A stretch of 64,000 nucleotides of DNA, from positions 1,860,001-1,924,000 of the forward strand of contig CATNEN010000031.1 in the NCBI GenBank assembly GCA_950097015.1, in the 5' to 3' direction. Within the stretch, counting starts at the first letter, position 1. The number at the start of each line of letters is the position of its first letter. Source of the DNA: Macrostomum hystrix (Eukaryota > Platyhelminthes > Macrostomidae). The position numbers were made by a program, and so were the translations under genes. Below the pieces are notes generated by a model. It was not told the origin of the DNA. It was given only the letters and a program-made list of their open reading frames with translations, and ran no database searches. Below, in pieces: positions 33,718-48,700 of the stretch.

Positions 33718-36700
33718 TTATGAGACTGAGCAGCGATTGCTCGGAGACTGAAAAGGCAAAAATCTATGTTTTAAAATAAACCTGACCTTATCTAACTCTT
33801 ATCTCAACCTAATCTCTACTCAGCTTTTTCTCAATTAGGTTTGAATTGAAGTTAATCACCAAATACTATGTTGTTTGATTGCACCGTTTAGACAATTCGG
33901 TAGCGATAATTCTTACCTGGCATTCCAATTCAACACTGAGCAGGCTGATGTTACCATTTACAACCAGCCACTTGGCCTCCTTATAGTTGTTTAGGCCAAT
34001 GCTGTAGCGAGATACAACCTTCTTGTTGATTGCGAGCTGAAATGAGATTGACGTTAAAGAAAGAGAGTCGCCAGTTTTATAAGGCTACTAGCTTTTTTGC
34101 CCGTTGTTTTTGGGGCAGAAATTTAAAGCAAAGCAGTAAGCAATTCACGTCTCTGTATTAACTTTATAGTGAAGGTCACCATTTATTTATTTACTGCATT
34201 AATGAAAAGTGAAGAGTTTGTTTAAGGGCGTTTTAAGTAAAAAATAAGTGAAAAGTTTGTCCAAACAGCCCCCTCTTGATTACTTCTTTAGAAACATGTC
34301 TATTAGCCACTCCTCTATACAGTCAGTGGCAGATCCAGGAATTTTGTTTTGGGGCGGTCTGTCAGGGGAGCGCCATGAGAATCACAGAGGGGGTGCCAGC
34401 GGCCGAAAAAGGGCGCCAGGAGCCAAGAAAGGGCGCCAGCGGCTGAAAAACGGGAGCCAGCGGCTGAAAAAGGGGCGCCAGCGGCCGAAAAGGGGCGCGA
34501 GTGTTGCGACTGGCGCCCCTGGTGGGGGCATCTTATTCCCATGATTAAAATTTAGGGGGGCGACTGCCCCCCCGCCCCCCCCCTAAATCTGCCTCTGTAT
34601 ACAGTATGCATGTACACGCGTATACATAAGGAAAATAGCCATGGCATAACAATAACAATGTCAAAGAAACAAAATTTAACTGTTTCAGAGTTCAGAGTTA
34701 GACAGGTCAAGGTCAATTCGTGACTACTTTTCTATTAATTGCTTGCGAGTCACCTCAAGGCCTGGGGATACACCACATTCTTCGTTCTTCCCCTTGGTGC
34801 GAAAATGAATAGGCCAGCTGGAGTTCCAACACGGGAGCAGGCGACATAAAGCTGCCCATGCGAGAAGCAAGGAGTCTCCAGGTTGATGCCAGCCACCTTC
34901 AGCGACTGTCCCTGAGCCTTGTTAATAGTCATCGCAAAGCACACTCTCACAGGGAACTGCAGTCGCTTGAACTGAAATGGCAGATCCGTGGGGATAATTG
35001 GAATCCGGGGAACGAACACAGACTCTCCTCTGCCAGATCCAGTCATTATCGTGGCCTCAATCACGTGTGGGAAGAGCCGCCTGACTATCAGTCTGGTGCC
35101 GTTACACAGCCTTGGCGCATTCAGGTTGCGGAGGAGCATAATTGGTGCCCCAACTTTCAGCTGCAAGTTGTGCGATGGAGTTCCAGGAGGATCTAGAGAG
35201 TTCAGAAACTCAACAGGATACTCCACAGCGGTGTCATCAGTCAACGTTGTATCAATTGACTTGTAGGTGAAAACTGCACCTGGCAACTCCTGAAGCAGTT
35301 GGTAGTTAATTTCGTTGGCGGCATCATTTCTAGGACACAGAATTGCCCTCTCTGACAGCCAGTCAACGTCAGCATATCGAACCATCAGGTTCGGGTAAAC
35401 TTTTGCCTTGAGCTCCTGCACTGACTGCACAATGTTTCCGATTGTAGCGATCGATGACTGCCCATCCTCGGTGCTAATCTCCAGCAGACCATTGCCGATT
35501 CGCAATAGATTGGCAGAGAACTCATGAGCTGTTTCGTCTCCTTGAATTGTAGCTCTCATGTTTGTTCGTAGGTGCAACTTCACAACCGATGGCCACAGGT
35601 GAGATGATTTTAGGCAAGCATTAATCTCATCAGCAGGAGTGCCACGCGGAATCACAGGCAGCGTCTGTCTAAAGTCTCCAGACAGCAGCAGAGTGACACC
35701 ACCCATCAGTTGATCGCCAGCCTCTCTCTTTCTTCTATCCCAGGCTGGCTGGAGAGAAATATAGACCGGAGAGCCCTGCGCACTGGGACGCCACCGCACT
35801 CACCGCACTCAGTCTCAGTGCTGCTTGGGGGCCAGTAGACAGTCTAGGGGTTTGGGCTGTGTACATTCACGTCTTAAAATACAATGTACAGTCTGGGGCT
35901 TCGGCGCCCGGGGAAGGGAGGGGGTGGCTGTAATAAAATTTGGCCCGCAGAGTGGCGGAGGGGAGTTGGGGTGGCTGTCCTCGGAAAACAAAAAGTGACT
36001 CACTTTGAGATGATGCAGCTTTGCTCTGGATTGAGTAGAGATGTTCAAAATTGACAGCATTGTTGGAAAACATGTAAAGTGTAAGTGGATCAAATTTGGA
36101 GAAAATATGACAAAGTGGGGCGACGATATGTCGAATTGAGTGATTTTTTGACGATTTTTGAGCAGTTTTTTGCACTTTTGAGCAGGAAGGAAATGATTTT
36201 TCGGGAATTTGAGTAGCCTATTGCACTCAGCGTAGGTGGTTTTAGGTATGTGCAAAGTTTGGTGTGATTTGGTTGAGCGGTTTCGGCGTCTATAAAGACA
36301 AAAGGTTGCACACACACACACACACACACACAGACAGACAGACAGACAGAGTTTTCACTTTTATATATATAGATGGTTTTGACCTGTCTGCCAAAAAAAC
36401 CAAAACTCAAAATTTTGCCACCAGTGGGAAAGTCGATCAGCACTCATTCAGCATTCGACAAGCACTCATTCAGCATTCGACAAGCACTCATTCAGCATTC
36501 GACAAGCACTCATTCAGCATTCGACAAGCACTCATTCAGCATTCGACAAGCACTCATTCAGCATTCGACAAGCACTCATTCAGCATTCGACAAGCACTCA
36601 TTCAGCATTCGACAAGCACTCATTTAGCATTCGACAAGCACTCATTCAGCATTCGACAAGCACTCATTCAGCATTCGACAAGCACTCATTTAGCATTCGA

Positions 36701-39700
36701 CAAGCTCTCCGTCAGCGTCGACCAGCACTCTGGCAGCGTTCTACCAGCAGTCCATCAAAATGTATGGAATTCGTTACAACTCACGGCACAGTCGCCGTTA
36801 ACGTCCAGCTGCAGGTCAATAGTTCGAACCCCGCCTTTGCTTATCAGCGGAATCGGACATAGCTCAGCCAGTCGCGTCTGCTTGACATCGTTCATCCAGG
36901 CCAGGATGGCTTGTCGGCCGTCGTCCTGGAAGCTGAGTTCGCAAATCAGCGGCTTGACACCGCTGGAATTAGGACCAACAGCCAACGAGATCGTTCTGCT
37001 GAAAAGTCAATGAGATCAACCGGTGGTGATCGTGAACTATCGGCAATTATGGTGACGTAGATACAGCCTATAAGAGCCAAAATTACAAAGTTAAATTACA
37101 CTAACTCTGAGGGCATGGAAACGTTTTTTCGACAATAAGCAGGTAATCTTTATATTTGCAATGAAGTTTTGTGTAAAACTAAATGCAATTAAAGTGTTTT
37201 GGTCCTTGAGAAGTGAACATAAAAATGGGTACTCTCGGGTGTCCAGTAAACTTTGTAAACAAGTGTACCAAGTGTAACAATGTTTAAAACTTTTAAATTC
37301 CCCAAGAAGCTCAATAAGGAAGTGGTTTTTCTTTCGTCCGAAAAACACCATTTTAGAGTTGAATAAGACTCATACCTATTAATATCTAGCAAACCATCTT
37401 GCTCCCACATTTCTAATACATTCCGTCACCGTCGAACACCCCCGCTAGCTATTGTTTTGCGCTTAGCCTGTACCTGACAAGATACGCTCGTTTCACATAG
37501 ATCTGTTTATTTCGCTTTAAATTTAACCTTGACTTAAATGACCAAAATCGCAGCTTATCAACCCATGCGTGGGCGTATAGGTAGTGTGCTAGTAAAGCAT
37601 TCTACAGCCATAATCTTCCAGTCAATACAATCTTTAAATTAAAATTTGTTGCCTTCATCTAACGAGGTTACGAGTCAGACATAAAATTAGCACATGGCCA
37701 GCCCAGTGGGCTATTGTTGATAAATATAGATTCGCAGGGTGGCTAGTGCACTCACGAGCCAGATCTGCTGTCGCTGGTATAAATTTCAGTTTCCGACACC
37801 AGAGTGAGCCGGATCAGCCTATTGGGGTGGGCCTGGTCGATGGCTGGCAGCCGGTTGCAGTACGGCAGCCACAGGCTGGTCGGGAAGCTGGCGGCGAGGA
37901 AGACGGCGCCAGAGCCTGCCAGGTGTAGATGTGTCGCTAGGTCCGGGTCAGCCTGGTGGCGCATGCTGGCACAATGTCCTGTGTCTAATGTCACGTAATA
38001 GTCCTCGAGGCGTCGAACAATTATCGACTCAAACGCGCGCCCGAGAATTTCTTTTGAAGCGTCTTTGCCGCAGTGTGTGCGCCCGGACTCCGAAGGTGGC
38101 GGTTCCGCCGATTCCTCTTCGCTCTGCAGCCCACCAGTGATGGTGCTCAAAGCCATGCCGCCGATGCAGCTGCGGGCTTCGCGGTCTGGAGTAACTCTGA
38201 CTAGCAATGGGACATCCGCGTTGGCTTGGTCGTTGCCAGACCTCAGCGAGATGCGGCACTCGCTGACAGCTGTCGCAGATGTCGGTGAGGGCAGCAGCCG
38301 TGACCAGACCTTGATCTGGCTACCAACTGGCAGCTGCCTTGGCAAGGCGATCGTTGAGCTGGCTCGCTGGTGGGTTGAGAGACGTTATAGCAATGAGCAA
38401 CACCATATTTATAGTAGATAGTTTAATCTGTACATAGTAGATCTGGACTCAAGCAAAACCTCACCATTTCTTTGATTTCTAAACCTTCCAGCATTAGATC
38501 GCCTTCGATGTACATGCTCATGATTTTTTGTGAGTCGAGCTTCATGGTGTATGTCATCAGGTACTCGCCGTTTATGTGAATCTGAATTTTTTACGCGGAA
38601 TAAAAGTGTACAAGCCACCTAATATTGCAGTTCTCAATTCCTAATAAATAAATAATAGAGCACCGAGACTTTTTAAAGTATGCACTCGCAGTTCTAGGAA
38701 GTGTACTTTCTAGGGGAGTGAGGAGCAGAGCGGTCAACGCGTTTTGCTCTTGCACCAAGGTCCTTGAGCCTGATTCCGCGGCGAGGCCAATTTCATGTGG
38801 GGCGCAGCCTCGGAGAGAAAGCTTGGGGGCTTGTTGTGCAATTTACGCCATTGAGGGCCAACCTCTAGGGCACAGTGAAAGTGTTTTACTGTCACTGCCT
38901 GACGATGAAAAAGTCAGGACAGATGTACACACCTGTGTTAGCCTGCGAACGGTTGCATTAATACGTGTACTCCTAGGAGTCAGCGAAATGGGCGGAATTG
39001 CCTCTTCACTGGCTGCGGGTCTAGGATCACCAAATGATGTGCCATTGCCCGCAGCCCTCATGCAGTTATTATTATTATTGTGTACTTTCTAAGACGTGTA
39101 AACGACAGCTGTGGCGCAGTGTTCGTGCTAATTATCTGCTAAGCGAACAAATTGCTGGTTCCACATGATAGCCTCGTGTACTACCCTCACCTGGACCAAT
39201 TGTCCGTGTAGTGTCAGCAGGACGCTGCGCAAAGCTGCCAACTGGGGCACTTCGCGCTGCTCTACCTCACGGATGAAGCCACCGCCGCCGCCACTGCGAA
39301 GCTCCGGATCGGCGCGGCCCACAGAGGCCATGAGGCTGGAGATGCTAAGCGCGCAGATCATAGCCTCGCCATCGGCCAGGCCCAGCAACAGGCCGGTGGA
39401 GCTGCTCTCTGGCTGCACGCGAAGCTGTACGGACTCAACAAGGCTGAGCGGACAGGCCAGTTGTTCGCGCAGTGGCAGTTCCAAGCGCTCGTGAAATTCC
39501 ACGCTCGTGTACTCACATTCCGGGTGAAGAATGACGTGTGTGAAAGAGGACACGGCTACATGATGAGGAACAATGCACTCAGTGTCCATCAAGATTGCCT
39601 AAAAACAAATGGATTAAATTAATTCCAAATAGTTTTTCTTCATTAACTGAAGAGAACTAAACCTGACACGCTGCATGCATATCTTAATCTTAATTCTGTA

Positions 39701-42700
39701 CCGCATTCTTGTGTACAGCTGGCATTACTAGTAGCTGTGACTCTGGGGTACCCCTTTGTATTTCCTAGCCAAAGCTGGAACCTATAGTCTCCTATACGAG
39801 CGCGCATGCTTCGGTGCAACGGAAAGCATAGAGGGAAAGCCGAGTGCTAATTGCTGCACAAATAAACAAATAAACAAATAAACAAATAAACAAATAAACA
39901 AAAAAACAAATAAACAAACAAACAAAAAAACAAATACAGAAATAAACAAATAAACAAATAAACAAATAAACAAATAACAAGGGAGATTAATATTCTCCTC
40001 AATTTCGATGCCTAAATTATACTCTCGTATAAAAAATGTAAAGCGAATAAATTTATTTTATCTCTTACACATAGTCCCGATCGCCTAAACCGAATCTCAA
40101 GTCGAAATGCATCAATCAGACGCGGTGGCAGAAGCACCTTGGCTTCGCTGACGCAGTGGCCGCAGATCAGCTGGCTGGTCTGCAGTAGCGACGGCTTATC
40201 AGTACCGCCAGGCGCTGAAACTTGCAGCTCGAACGCTTGCGCTCCAGGCGAATAGTCAAGATTCTCGAGTGACAGTTTCAGTCTGATTTCGAATTGTTTA
40301 CGAATTCATATTATGCAAATCAATGATCACTGTGAACAAATGTGCTTATCGACTCACCTAGCCGTCGCGTTAGTCATGACTCCGCAGATCACAATGCTGT
40401 GCCCGTATCGAATTCGCACCGGTAGTCGCGCCGTGAACGGCGTCAACTAAAATCGAGAAAATTTTATTACCCACGTATCCTGATTCTGTTATAGAACAAA
40501 ATATTCGTATCAACAAATGCAAATGGGCAGCCGAGTAAAGGCTACAAAAATAATTTGAAGCAATCTATTTAAAAGGCTTTATCTTGGAATCCTACCGGCT
40601 TCAATGTTGAAAATTCTCTTTCAGTAGCTGGCCTATCGACAGTAGCAGCAATGGGTTCGTTGAGCGGCTTGAGCTTTGATACATCACTGCCGCACAGGCT
40701 GCCTTCGCTGCGATTCTGTTGCTCACTTTTGACCTGGCTGTTGTCGTCTGCCCCGATCCCTCTGCTTTGCCGACTATCTCCTCGCGGCCTTTTGGGCCTG
40801 ACTCTGCGACGGCCTGCTTTGGATCGTGTCGGTGTGGGCGCTGAAAACTTTTTGGCCAGTCTGTCCTTGAATGAATCGCTACTGCAGCAACTGCTGCTCC
40901 CGTCGTCACTGAGGGAGCTGTCGCTATCTCTGCTCGCTGCTCGGCCACCTTTGACGAAGCCGCTGGAGCCTTGGAGGTTGTAGGAAGTGTAGCGAAACAT
41001 GCCGAGACTAGCCGCACTCTCAGCCTGGGCTGGAGCCAGCTTAGTGCCTTGTATGTCAGCTGGCCCTGACATGGTGGAACCAGTCAGTCTGCTAGCAACA
41101 GCGTCTCGGCCGTGAATTTTCTCCATGGCTGCCCTCAGCTCGGCCTGCGGTTTCGCTAACCCTCTTTTATTCTTCAGCTTAGCTGCGGTATCCAGATATT
41201 CAGCAGGCAAGCCGAGGATTCTTGCATCAGTGTGTTGATTGTTAGCCACCTGGGATATAAAGAATAGTGTGGAAATGCGCTTTGACGATTCGCCTATTGA
41301 ATAACCTGTTACTTAGTTAGTAGTATATAAGAAAACAAACCACTCGTTTAGAAGATGCAACGAGTAAATTTTCATCCTCTAATAAGAAAACAAGGCTTGA
41401 GACATTTTTAAAGATTTACGAAGCAAGATTGCTTCTTTGCAGGGGGATGTACTTTAATCTAAATGGCTGTTGCAGAGGTCAGGAAGGGACTAAGCAACAC
41501 GCAATGAACAAACTGCTTTAAAAGAACGCTGTGTATACGTAGAAGTATTACGTCGATTAAATACTACCGTAGTAAGCACCCACTCGACTTTCTTTATTCA
41601 ATGCGGTCGTTTCATAAATGTAAGGGTAAATATATAGAAATATTTTCTTCCTGTAAAATTACCTACAAAGGTGGATTCACTTTAAGACTCCGCCCACACA
41701 CAGAAACAATATACAAGCAGATGTCTGCTGACCAATAACTTTTCAAATTCTGCGCATCAATCCGTTTATCACGCCTCACGTCTGTCAACAGCGGAAATGT
41801 GAATTAAATAGTCACTATGGCAAAGAAGCTCACAAAGTCATCCGCCAGGAGCTGCTGTCCGTCCTCATCGTCTTCTTGGCTTTCATCCTCGCTAGCTGAC
41901 AGGCGACCCGGCTGCTGGTCCACTTCATCCAAGCGGCTCTGCTCAATCGTGTCGAGAATTTTCTCCGAAAACTTCAGCTTTTTGCTTGGAAGCGCTGAAA
42001 AAGCAATCTGATGCACAGTCGGCATCGACTCGCTGGGCTCGCTTGAGACAATCTCTTGCATCTTTTGCGGAAAATCGCTAGCGACAAGAGCATTTCTTTC
42101 GGATTCAGAAGATGCAACGAGAAAATGTTGATCCTCTTCAAATAAATACTCTGGTCCTCGCAGCGCATTTGAACCCGACTCCAAATCAGCGAACTCGATC
42201 GATTTCAGCAGTACTGCAGGCTCTTCTGAATTTCCGCAGCTCTCTCGCCTCTCGATATTTTCGCCACGATCATAACCTTTCGTTTTGTCTTCTGGATCTC
42301 GATGTTCAATACAGCGTGAGGCTTTACTTAACGGTGTATTATCGTTAGCGACTTCACAATTTGCGCTGTGCCTGCTCCTGGCGTCTTCGACATTGAGCAA
42401 CTCATCTGTCCCCTTCGACAGAGGATTACCCGATGAAGCTGCATACACAGACAAGTTTTCATTTTGTAGCGTCTTAGCGATATGCTCAAAGGAACTTAAT
42501 TGGTCTCCTGGTTCGAACGATTCTTTCAGTGCTTTTGAAGGAGCTGCCACATCAGCAGCATATCTTGAATTAATGTGTTCTTCAATAATTAGTTTTGAAT
42601 CATCTTCACTCCGAAGATCGGCACCAATATGAGTCGAGAAATCCATTTGATTAGCTCTAGCAGAGAGCCCTAAGCTCTCTGAGCAGTTTTGTAAGTGGCT

Positions 42701-45700
42701 GATCGATTGATCATGCTGCTCCTTAGCTTCTTCCTTTCGAATGGGTATGACCACAGCGCAAAAACTTATATTTTCAGAAGGCAATGGCTCGGAATAGTCT
42801 TGTTGCATGCTGTTGGTGAGGCATTGATCCATATCAACTAAGGTATTATCATTTGAAGGCTGTCTTTCGAGAATTTCATCCAAATCAACATCACATATTT
42901 CGAGACCTAGGCTAGTGCTTTCTTCCAACAAATTTCTGCGATTTGATAGTTCAAAGTTATCTTCGACTAAACGCAAGAGTTCATTAGGATGCTCAATATG
43001 GTCAGTTGACAACGACCGCTTAAAAATATCATCCAGGTCACTTTCAGAAGAACTGCAAACGATCGACCTAGGATGCACACCTACATACTTCGGATAGCCA
43101 AATTTATCTTTCGACGTTTCGTCAACGTCAATATTCAGTACGTCCGGTTGTGAATCTGCCAAGAGAAGTTCGACCGACAAACTCTCCAGTAGAAAAGTAC
43201 TAAGTTCGGCATCAAAATCAATACTTTGAATAAATTCCTTAGTAGCATCCTCACGAACAACACGAACATCTCGCATCAACGCAGCCGAGCGGTGCGAATT
43301 AGAAATAACGCTAGCATTATGACATTTCAAGGAATCTTTACCTCCAGATGGCTCCGTTTCCAGCGAGACACCGTCTACCAAAACTTGATTTGAGTACTTC
43401 CTTTTATAACTTCCATCACGTCCTGCTTCTTCAACGCCATCAAAGTCAGTAAAATCGCAACTACCTCCATGCCGCTTAAAAACACCAAGAAACCGACCAA
43501 AGGCGCTCTTTATTGGCTTCGAATTCACTGAAATTGACACCTCCTCAGGACAAGCAGACCCAGTTTCATGTAAGTTATTCGACTTCTTATAATCAGAAAA
43601 CACCTCGACTCTCTGGACTTCGTAATCATCGTCAGATCGTTGCATTTGTCGAGCGAGCTGATCCTCGTCAGTCTGCAGTGCGTCCTTTGCCTTGTTCAAA
43701 GCATCAGATGACATGCTCTCGTCATGTCGCTGCTCGATCGGAGGTTCCGCTAGCTCCAATGATAGCAGCTGATCTTCGAACTCGATCTTGACATCGTCAG
43801 GCTCTTGCTCGAGTCGCCTCACCAACTCGGCAAGGTCAGCGTTCTCGACTGCCAATGTCTCGTCTTTCTTGACATCGTCATCATCGTCAGATCGTTGCAG
43901 TTGTCGAGCGAGCTGATCCTCGCCAGTCTGCACTGCGTCCTTTGCCTTGCTCAAAGCATCAGATATGCTTTCGTCATGTCGCTGCTCGATCGGAGGTTCC
44001 GCTAGCTCCAATGATAGCAGCTGATCTTCGAACTCGATCTTGACATCGTCAGGCTCTTGCTCGAGTCGCCTCACCAACTCGACAATGGCAGCGTTCTCGA
44101 CTGCCAATGTCTCGTCTTTCTCGACATCGTCATAATCGTCAGATCGTTGCAGTTGTCGAGCGAGCTGAGCCTCGCCAGTCTGCAGGTCGTGCTTTGCCTT
44201 GTTCAAAGCATCAGATGACATGCTCTCGTCATGTCGCTGCTCGATCGGAGGTTCCGCTAGCTCCAATGATAGCAGCTGATCTTCGAACTCGATCTTGACA
44301 TCGTCAGGCTCTTGCTCGAGTCGCCTCACCAACTCGACAATGGCAGCGTTCTCGACTGCCAATGTCTCGTCTTTCTCGACATCGTCGTCATCGTCAGATC
44401 GTTGCAGTTGTCGAGCGAGCTGAGCCTCGTCAGTCTGCAGGTCGTGCTTTGCCTTGTTCAAAGCATCAGATGAGATGCTCTCGTCATGTCGCTGCTCGAT
44501 CGGAGGTTCCGCTAGCTCCAATGATAGCAGCTGATCTTCGAACTCGATCTTGACATCGTCAGGCTCTTGCTCGAGTCGCCTCACCAACTCGACAATGGCA
44601 GCGTTCTCGACTGCCAAGGTCTCGCCTATTTTAGTCTGATCTGAATTTTTGAGCTTCTTCTGTGCTCGTGGAACTGACTCGCTGTTCGTCACTGTTTCTG
44701 TATACTCGTCAATTCGCCTACTCGAGTGACTTGCGTCTTGATCCTTGTGTAGATGAGGATTCACCATCTCTAGCGAAATTTTCTCATCATGAAGCGTGTC
44801 AGTTTCTAAATTTCGCAAATCGTCGGCCTGTCTATGAAGTTGCTTCCATTGTGTAGAGTGCTCATCGCGTTTGTCTTCGCCTAATTCCAGCGCACTGGAA
44901 CCATCTTCCGATGCAGTTCTGCCCCTGTCTTGCTCTCTCCATTGTGCCACTTGGCTTGATTGCTTCCTGCGAAAGCTTCCTTCTTTTTCGGCATTATCGT
45001 AGGTTTCAAAGTCTGAAACGTTATATGACCCCCTATGTCGTTTGAATACGCCCAAGAGCTTTCCGAACACGTTCCTTTTGTGCCTCGGCGAATTAGAGGA
45101 CTCGCGCGGCATCGTTGCCAAAGAATCAGAACTCAGACTCTTGTCGGCAATTGTAGCACTCACACTAATACTGTGTGGTCTTATTACTGGTTTTGCAGTC
45201 CTTGACAAATCCTCACCAGACGTGTGTCGCATCTTCACTCTCGTTTCAAGGGGCTGAAATTCTGCACTTCCGAGGGACAGCCGCTTTACTATCCGACTGG
45301 GCTTTCTTTGCTCAAGTTCAACAGACATACTCTCGTTTACATTGCTAACGAGAAGTTCAGAAGAAGACTCGCTTTGAACAAGGACTTCTTTATGCTCAAT
45401 AGCGCGCTCATATTCGAGCGATGTCTGCGCAGCAGCTGCTTCTAAAGAGCAGCTCACATCTTGAACGAGTTGAATTAGCTTTTCTTCAAGCTCCACTGAT
45501 AGCTGTTGATCTTCGAACTCGATCTTGACATCGTCAGGCTCTTGCTCGAGTCGCCTCACCAACTCGACAATGTCAGCGTTCTCGACTGCCAATGTCTCGC
45601 CTTTCTCGACATCGTCATCATCGTCAGATCGTTGCAGTTGTCGAGCGAGCTGATCCTCGTCAGTCTGCAGGTCGTGCTTTGCCTTGTTCAAAGCATCAGA

Positions 45701-48700
45701 TGACATGCTCTCGTCATGTCGCTGCTCGATCGGAGGTTCCGCTAGCTCCACTGATAGCAGCTGATCTTCGAACTCGATCTTGACATCGTCAGGCTCTTGC
45801 TCGAGTCGCCTCACCAACTCGACAATGGCAGCGTTCTCGACTGCCAATGTCTCGTCTTTCTCGACATCGTCGTCATCGTCAGATCGTTGCAGTTGTCGAG
45901 CGAGCTGATCCTCGTCAGTCTGCAGTGCGTCCTTTGCCTTGTTCAAAGCATCAGATGACATGCTCTCGTCATGTCGCTGCTCGATCGGAGGTTCCGCTAG
46001 CTCCACTGATAGCAGCTGATCTTCGAACTCGATCTTGACATCGTCAGGCTCTTGCTCGAGTCGCCTCACCAACTCGACAATGGCAGCGTTCTCGACTGCC
46101 AATGTCTCGTCTTTCTCGACATCGTCATCATCGTCAGATCGTTGCAGTTGTCGAGCGAGCTGATCCTCGTCAGTCTGCAGTGCGTCCTTTGCCTTGTTCA
46201 AAGCATCAGATGAGATGCTCTCGTCATGTCGCTGCTCGATCGGAGGTTCCGCTAGCTCCACTGATAGCAGCTGATCTTCGAACTCGATCTTGACATCGTC
46301 AGGCTCTTGCTCGAGTCGCCTCACCAACTCGACAATGGCAGCGTTCTCGACTGCCAAGGTCTCGCCTATTTTAGTCTGATCTGAATTTTTGAGCTTCTTC
46401 TGTGCTCGTGGAACTGACTCGCTGTTCGTCACTGTTTCTGTATACTCGTCAATTCGCCTACTCGAGTGACTTGCGTCTTGATCCTTGTGTAGATGAGGAT
46501 TCACCATCTCTAGCGAAATTTTCTCATCATGAAGCGTGTCAGTTTCTAAATTTCGCAAATCGTCGGCCTGTCTATGAAGTTGCTTCCATTGTGTAGAGTG
46601 CTCATCGCGTTTGTCTTCGCCTAATTCCAGCGCACTGGAACCATCTTCCGATGCAGTTCTGCCCCTGTCTTGCTCTCTCCATTGTGCCACTTGGCTTGAT
46701 TGCTTCCTGCGAAAGCTTCCTTCTTTTTCGGCATTATCGTAGGTTTCAAAGTCTGAAACGTTATATGACCCCCTATGTCGTTTGAATACGCCCAAGAGCT
46801 TTCCGAACACGTTCCTTTTGTGCCTCGGCGAATTAGAGGACTCGCGCGGCATCGTTGCCAAAGAATCAGAACTCAGACTCTTGTCGGCAATTGTAGCACT
46901 CACACTAATACTGTGTGGTCTTATTACTGGTTTTGCAGTCCTTGACAAATCCTCACCAGACGTGTGTCGCATCTTCACTCTCGTTTCAAGGGGCTGAAAT
47001 TCTGCACTTCCGAGGGACAGCCGCTTTACTATCCGACTGGGCTTTCTTTGCTCAAGTTCAACAGACATACTCTCGTTTACATTGCTAACGAGAAGTTCAG
47101 AAGAAGACTCGCTTTGAACAAGGACTTCTTTATGCTCAATAGCGCGCTCATATTCGAGCGATGTCTGCGCAGCAGCTGCTTCTAAAGAGCAGCTCACATC
47201 TTGAACGAGTTGAATTAGCTTTTCTTCAAGCTCCACTGATAGCTGTTGATCTTCGAACTCGATCTTGACATCGTCAGGCTCTTGCTCGAGTCGCCTCACC
47301 AACTCGACAATGTCAGCGTTCTCGACTGCCAATGTCTCGCCTTTCTCGACATCGTCATCATCGTCAGATCGTTGCAGTTGTCGAGCGAGCTGATCCTCGT
47401 CAGTCTGCAGGTCGTGCTTTGCCTTGTTCAAAGCATCAGATGACATGCTCTCGTCATGTCGCTGCTCGATCGGAGGTTCCGCTAGCTCCACTGATAGCAG
47501 CTGATCTTCGAACTCGATCTTGACATCGTCAGGCTCTTGCTCGAGTCGCCTCACCAACTCGACAATGGCAGCGTTCTCGACTGCCAATGTCTCGTCTTTC
47601 TCGACATCGTCGTCATCGTCAGATCGTTGCAGTTGTCGAGCGAGCTGATCCTCGTCAGTCTGCAGTGCGTCCTTTGCCTTGTTCAAAGCATCAGATGACA
47701 TGCTCTCGTCATGTCGCTGCTCGATCGGAGGTTCCGCTAGCTCCACTGATAGCAGCTGATCTTCGAACTCGATCTTGACATCGTCAGGCTCTTGCTCGAG
47801 TCGCCTCACCAACTCGACAATGGCAGCGTTCTCGACTGCCAATGTCTCGTCTTTCTCGACATCGTCATCATCGTCAGATCGTTGCAGTTGTCGAGCGAGC
47901 TGATCCTCGTCAGTCTGCAGTGCGTCCTTTGCCTTGTTCAAAGCATCAGATGAGATGCTCTCGTCATGTCGCTGCTCGATCGGAGGTTCCGCTAGCTCCA
48001 CTGATAGCAGCTGATCTTCGAACTCGATCTTGACATCGTCAGGCTCTTGCTCGAGTCGCCTCACCAACTCGACAATGGCAGCGTTCTCGACTGCCAATGT
48101 CTCGTCTTTCTCGACATCGTCGTCATCGTCAGATCGTTGCAGTTGTCGAGCGAGCTGAGCCTCGTCAGTCTGCAGGTCGTGCTTTGCCTTGTTCAAAGCA
48201 TCAGATGAGATGCCCTCGTCATGTCGCTGCTCGATCGGAGGTTCCGCTAGCTCCACTGATAGCAGCTGATCTTCGAACTCGATCTTGACATCGTCAGGCT
48301 CTTGCTCGAGTCGCCTCACCAACTCGACAATGTCAGCGTTCTCGACTGCCAATGTCTCGCCTTTCTCGACATCGTCATCATCGTCAGATCGTTGCAGTTG
48401 TCGAGCGAGCTGATCCTCGTCAGTCTGCAGGTCGTGCTTTGCCTTGTTCAAAGCATCAGATGACATGCTCTCGTCATGTCGCTGCTCGATCGGAGGTTCC
48501 GCTAGCTCCACTGATAGCAGCTGATCTTCGAACTCGATCTTGACATCGTCAGGCTCTTGCTCGAGTCGCCTCACCAACTCGACAATGGCAGCGTTCTCGA
48601 CTGCCAATGTCTCGTCTTTCTCGACATCGTCGTCATCGTCAGATCGTTGCAGTTGTCGAGCGAGCTGATCCTCGTCAGTCTGCAGTGCGTCCTCTGCCTT

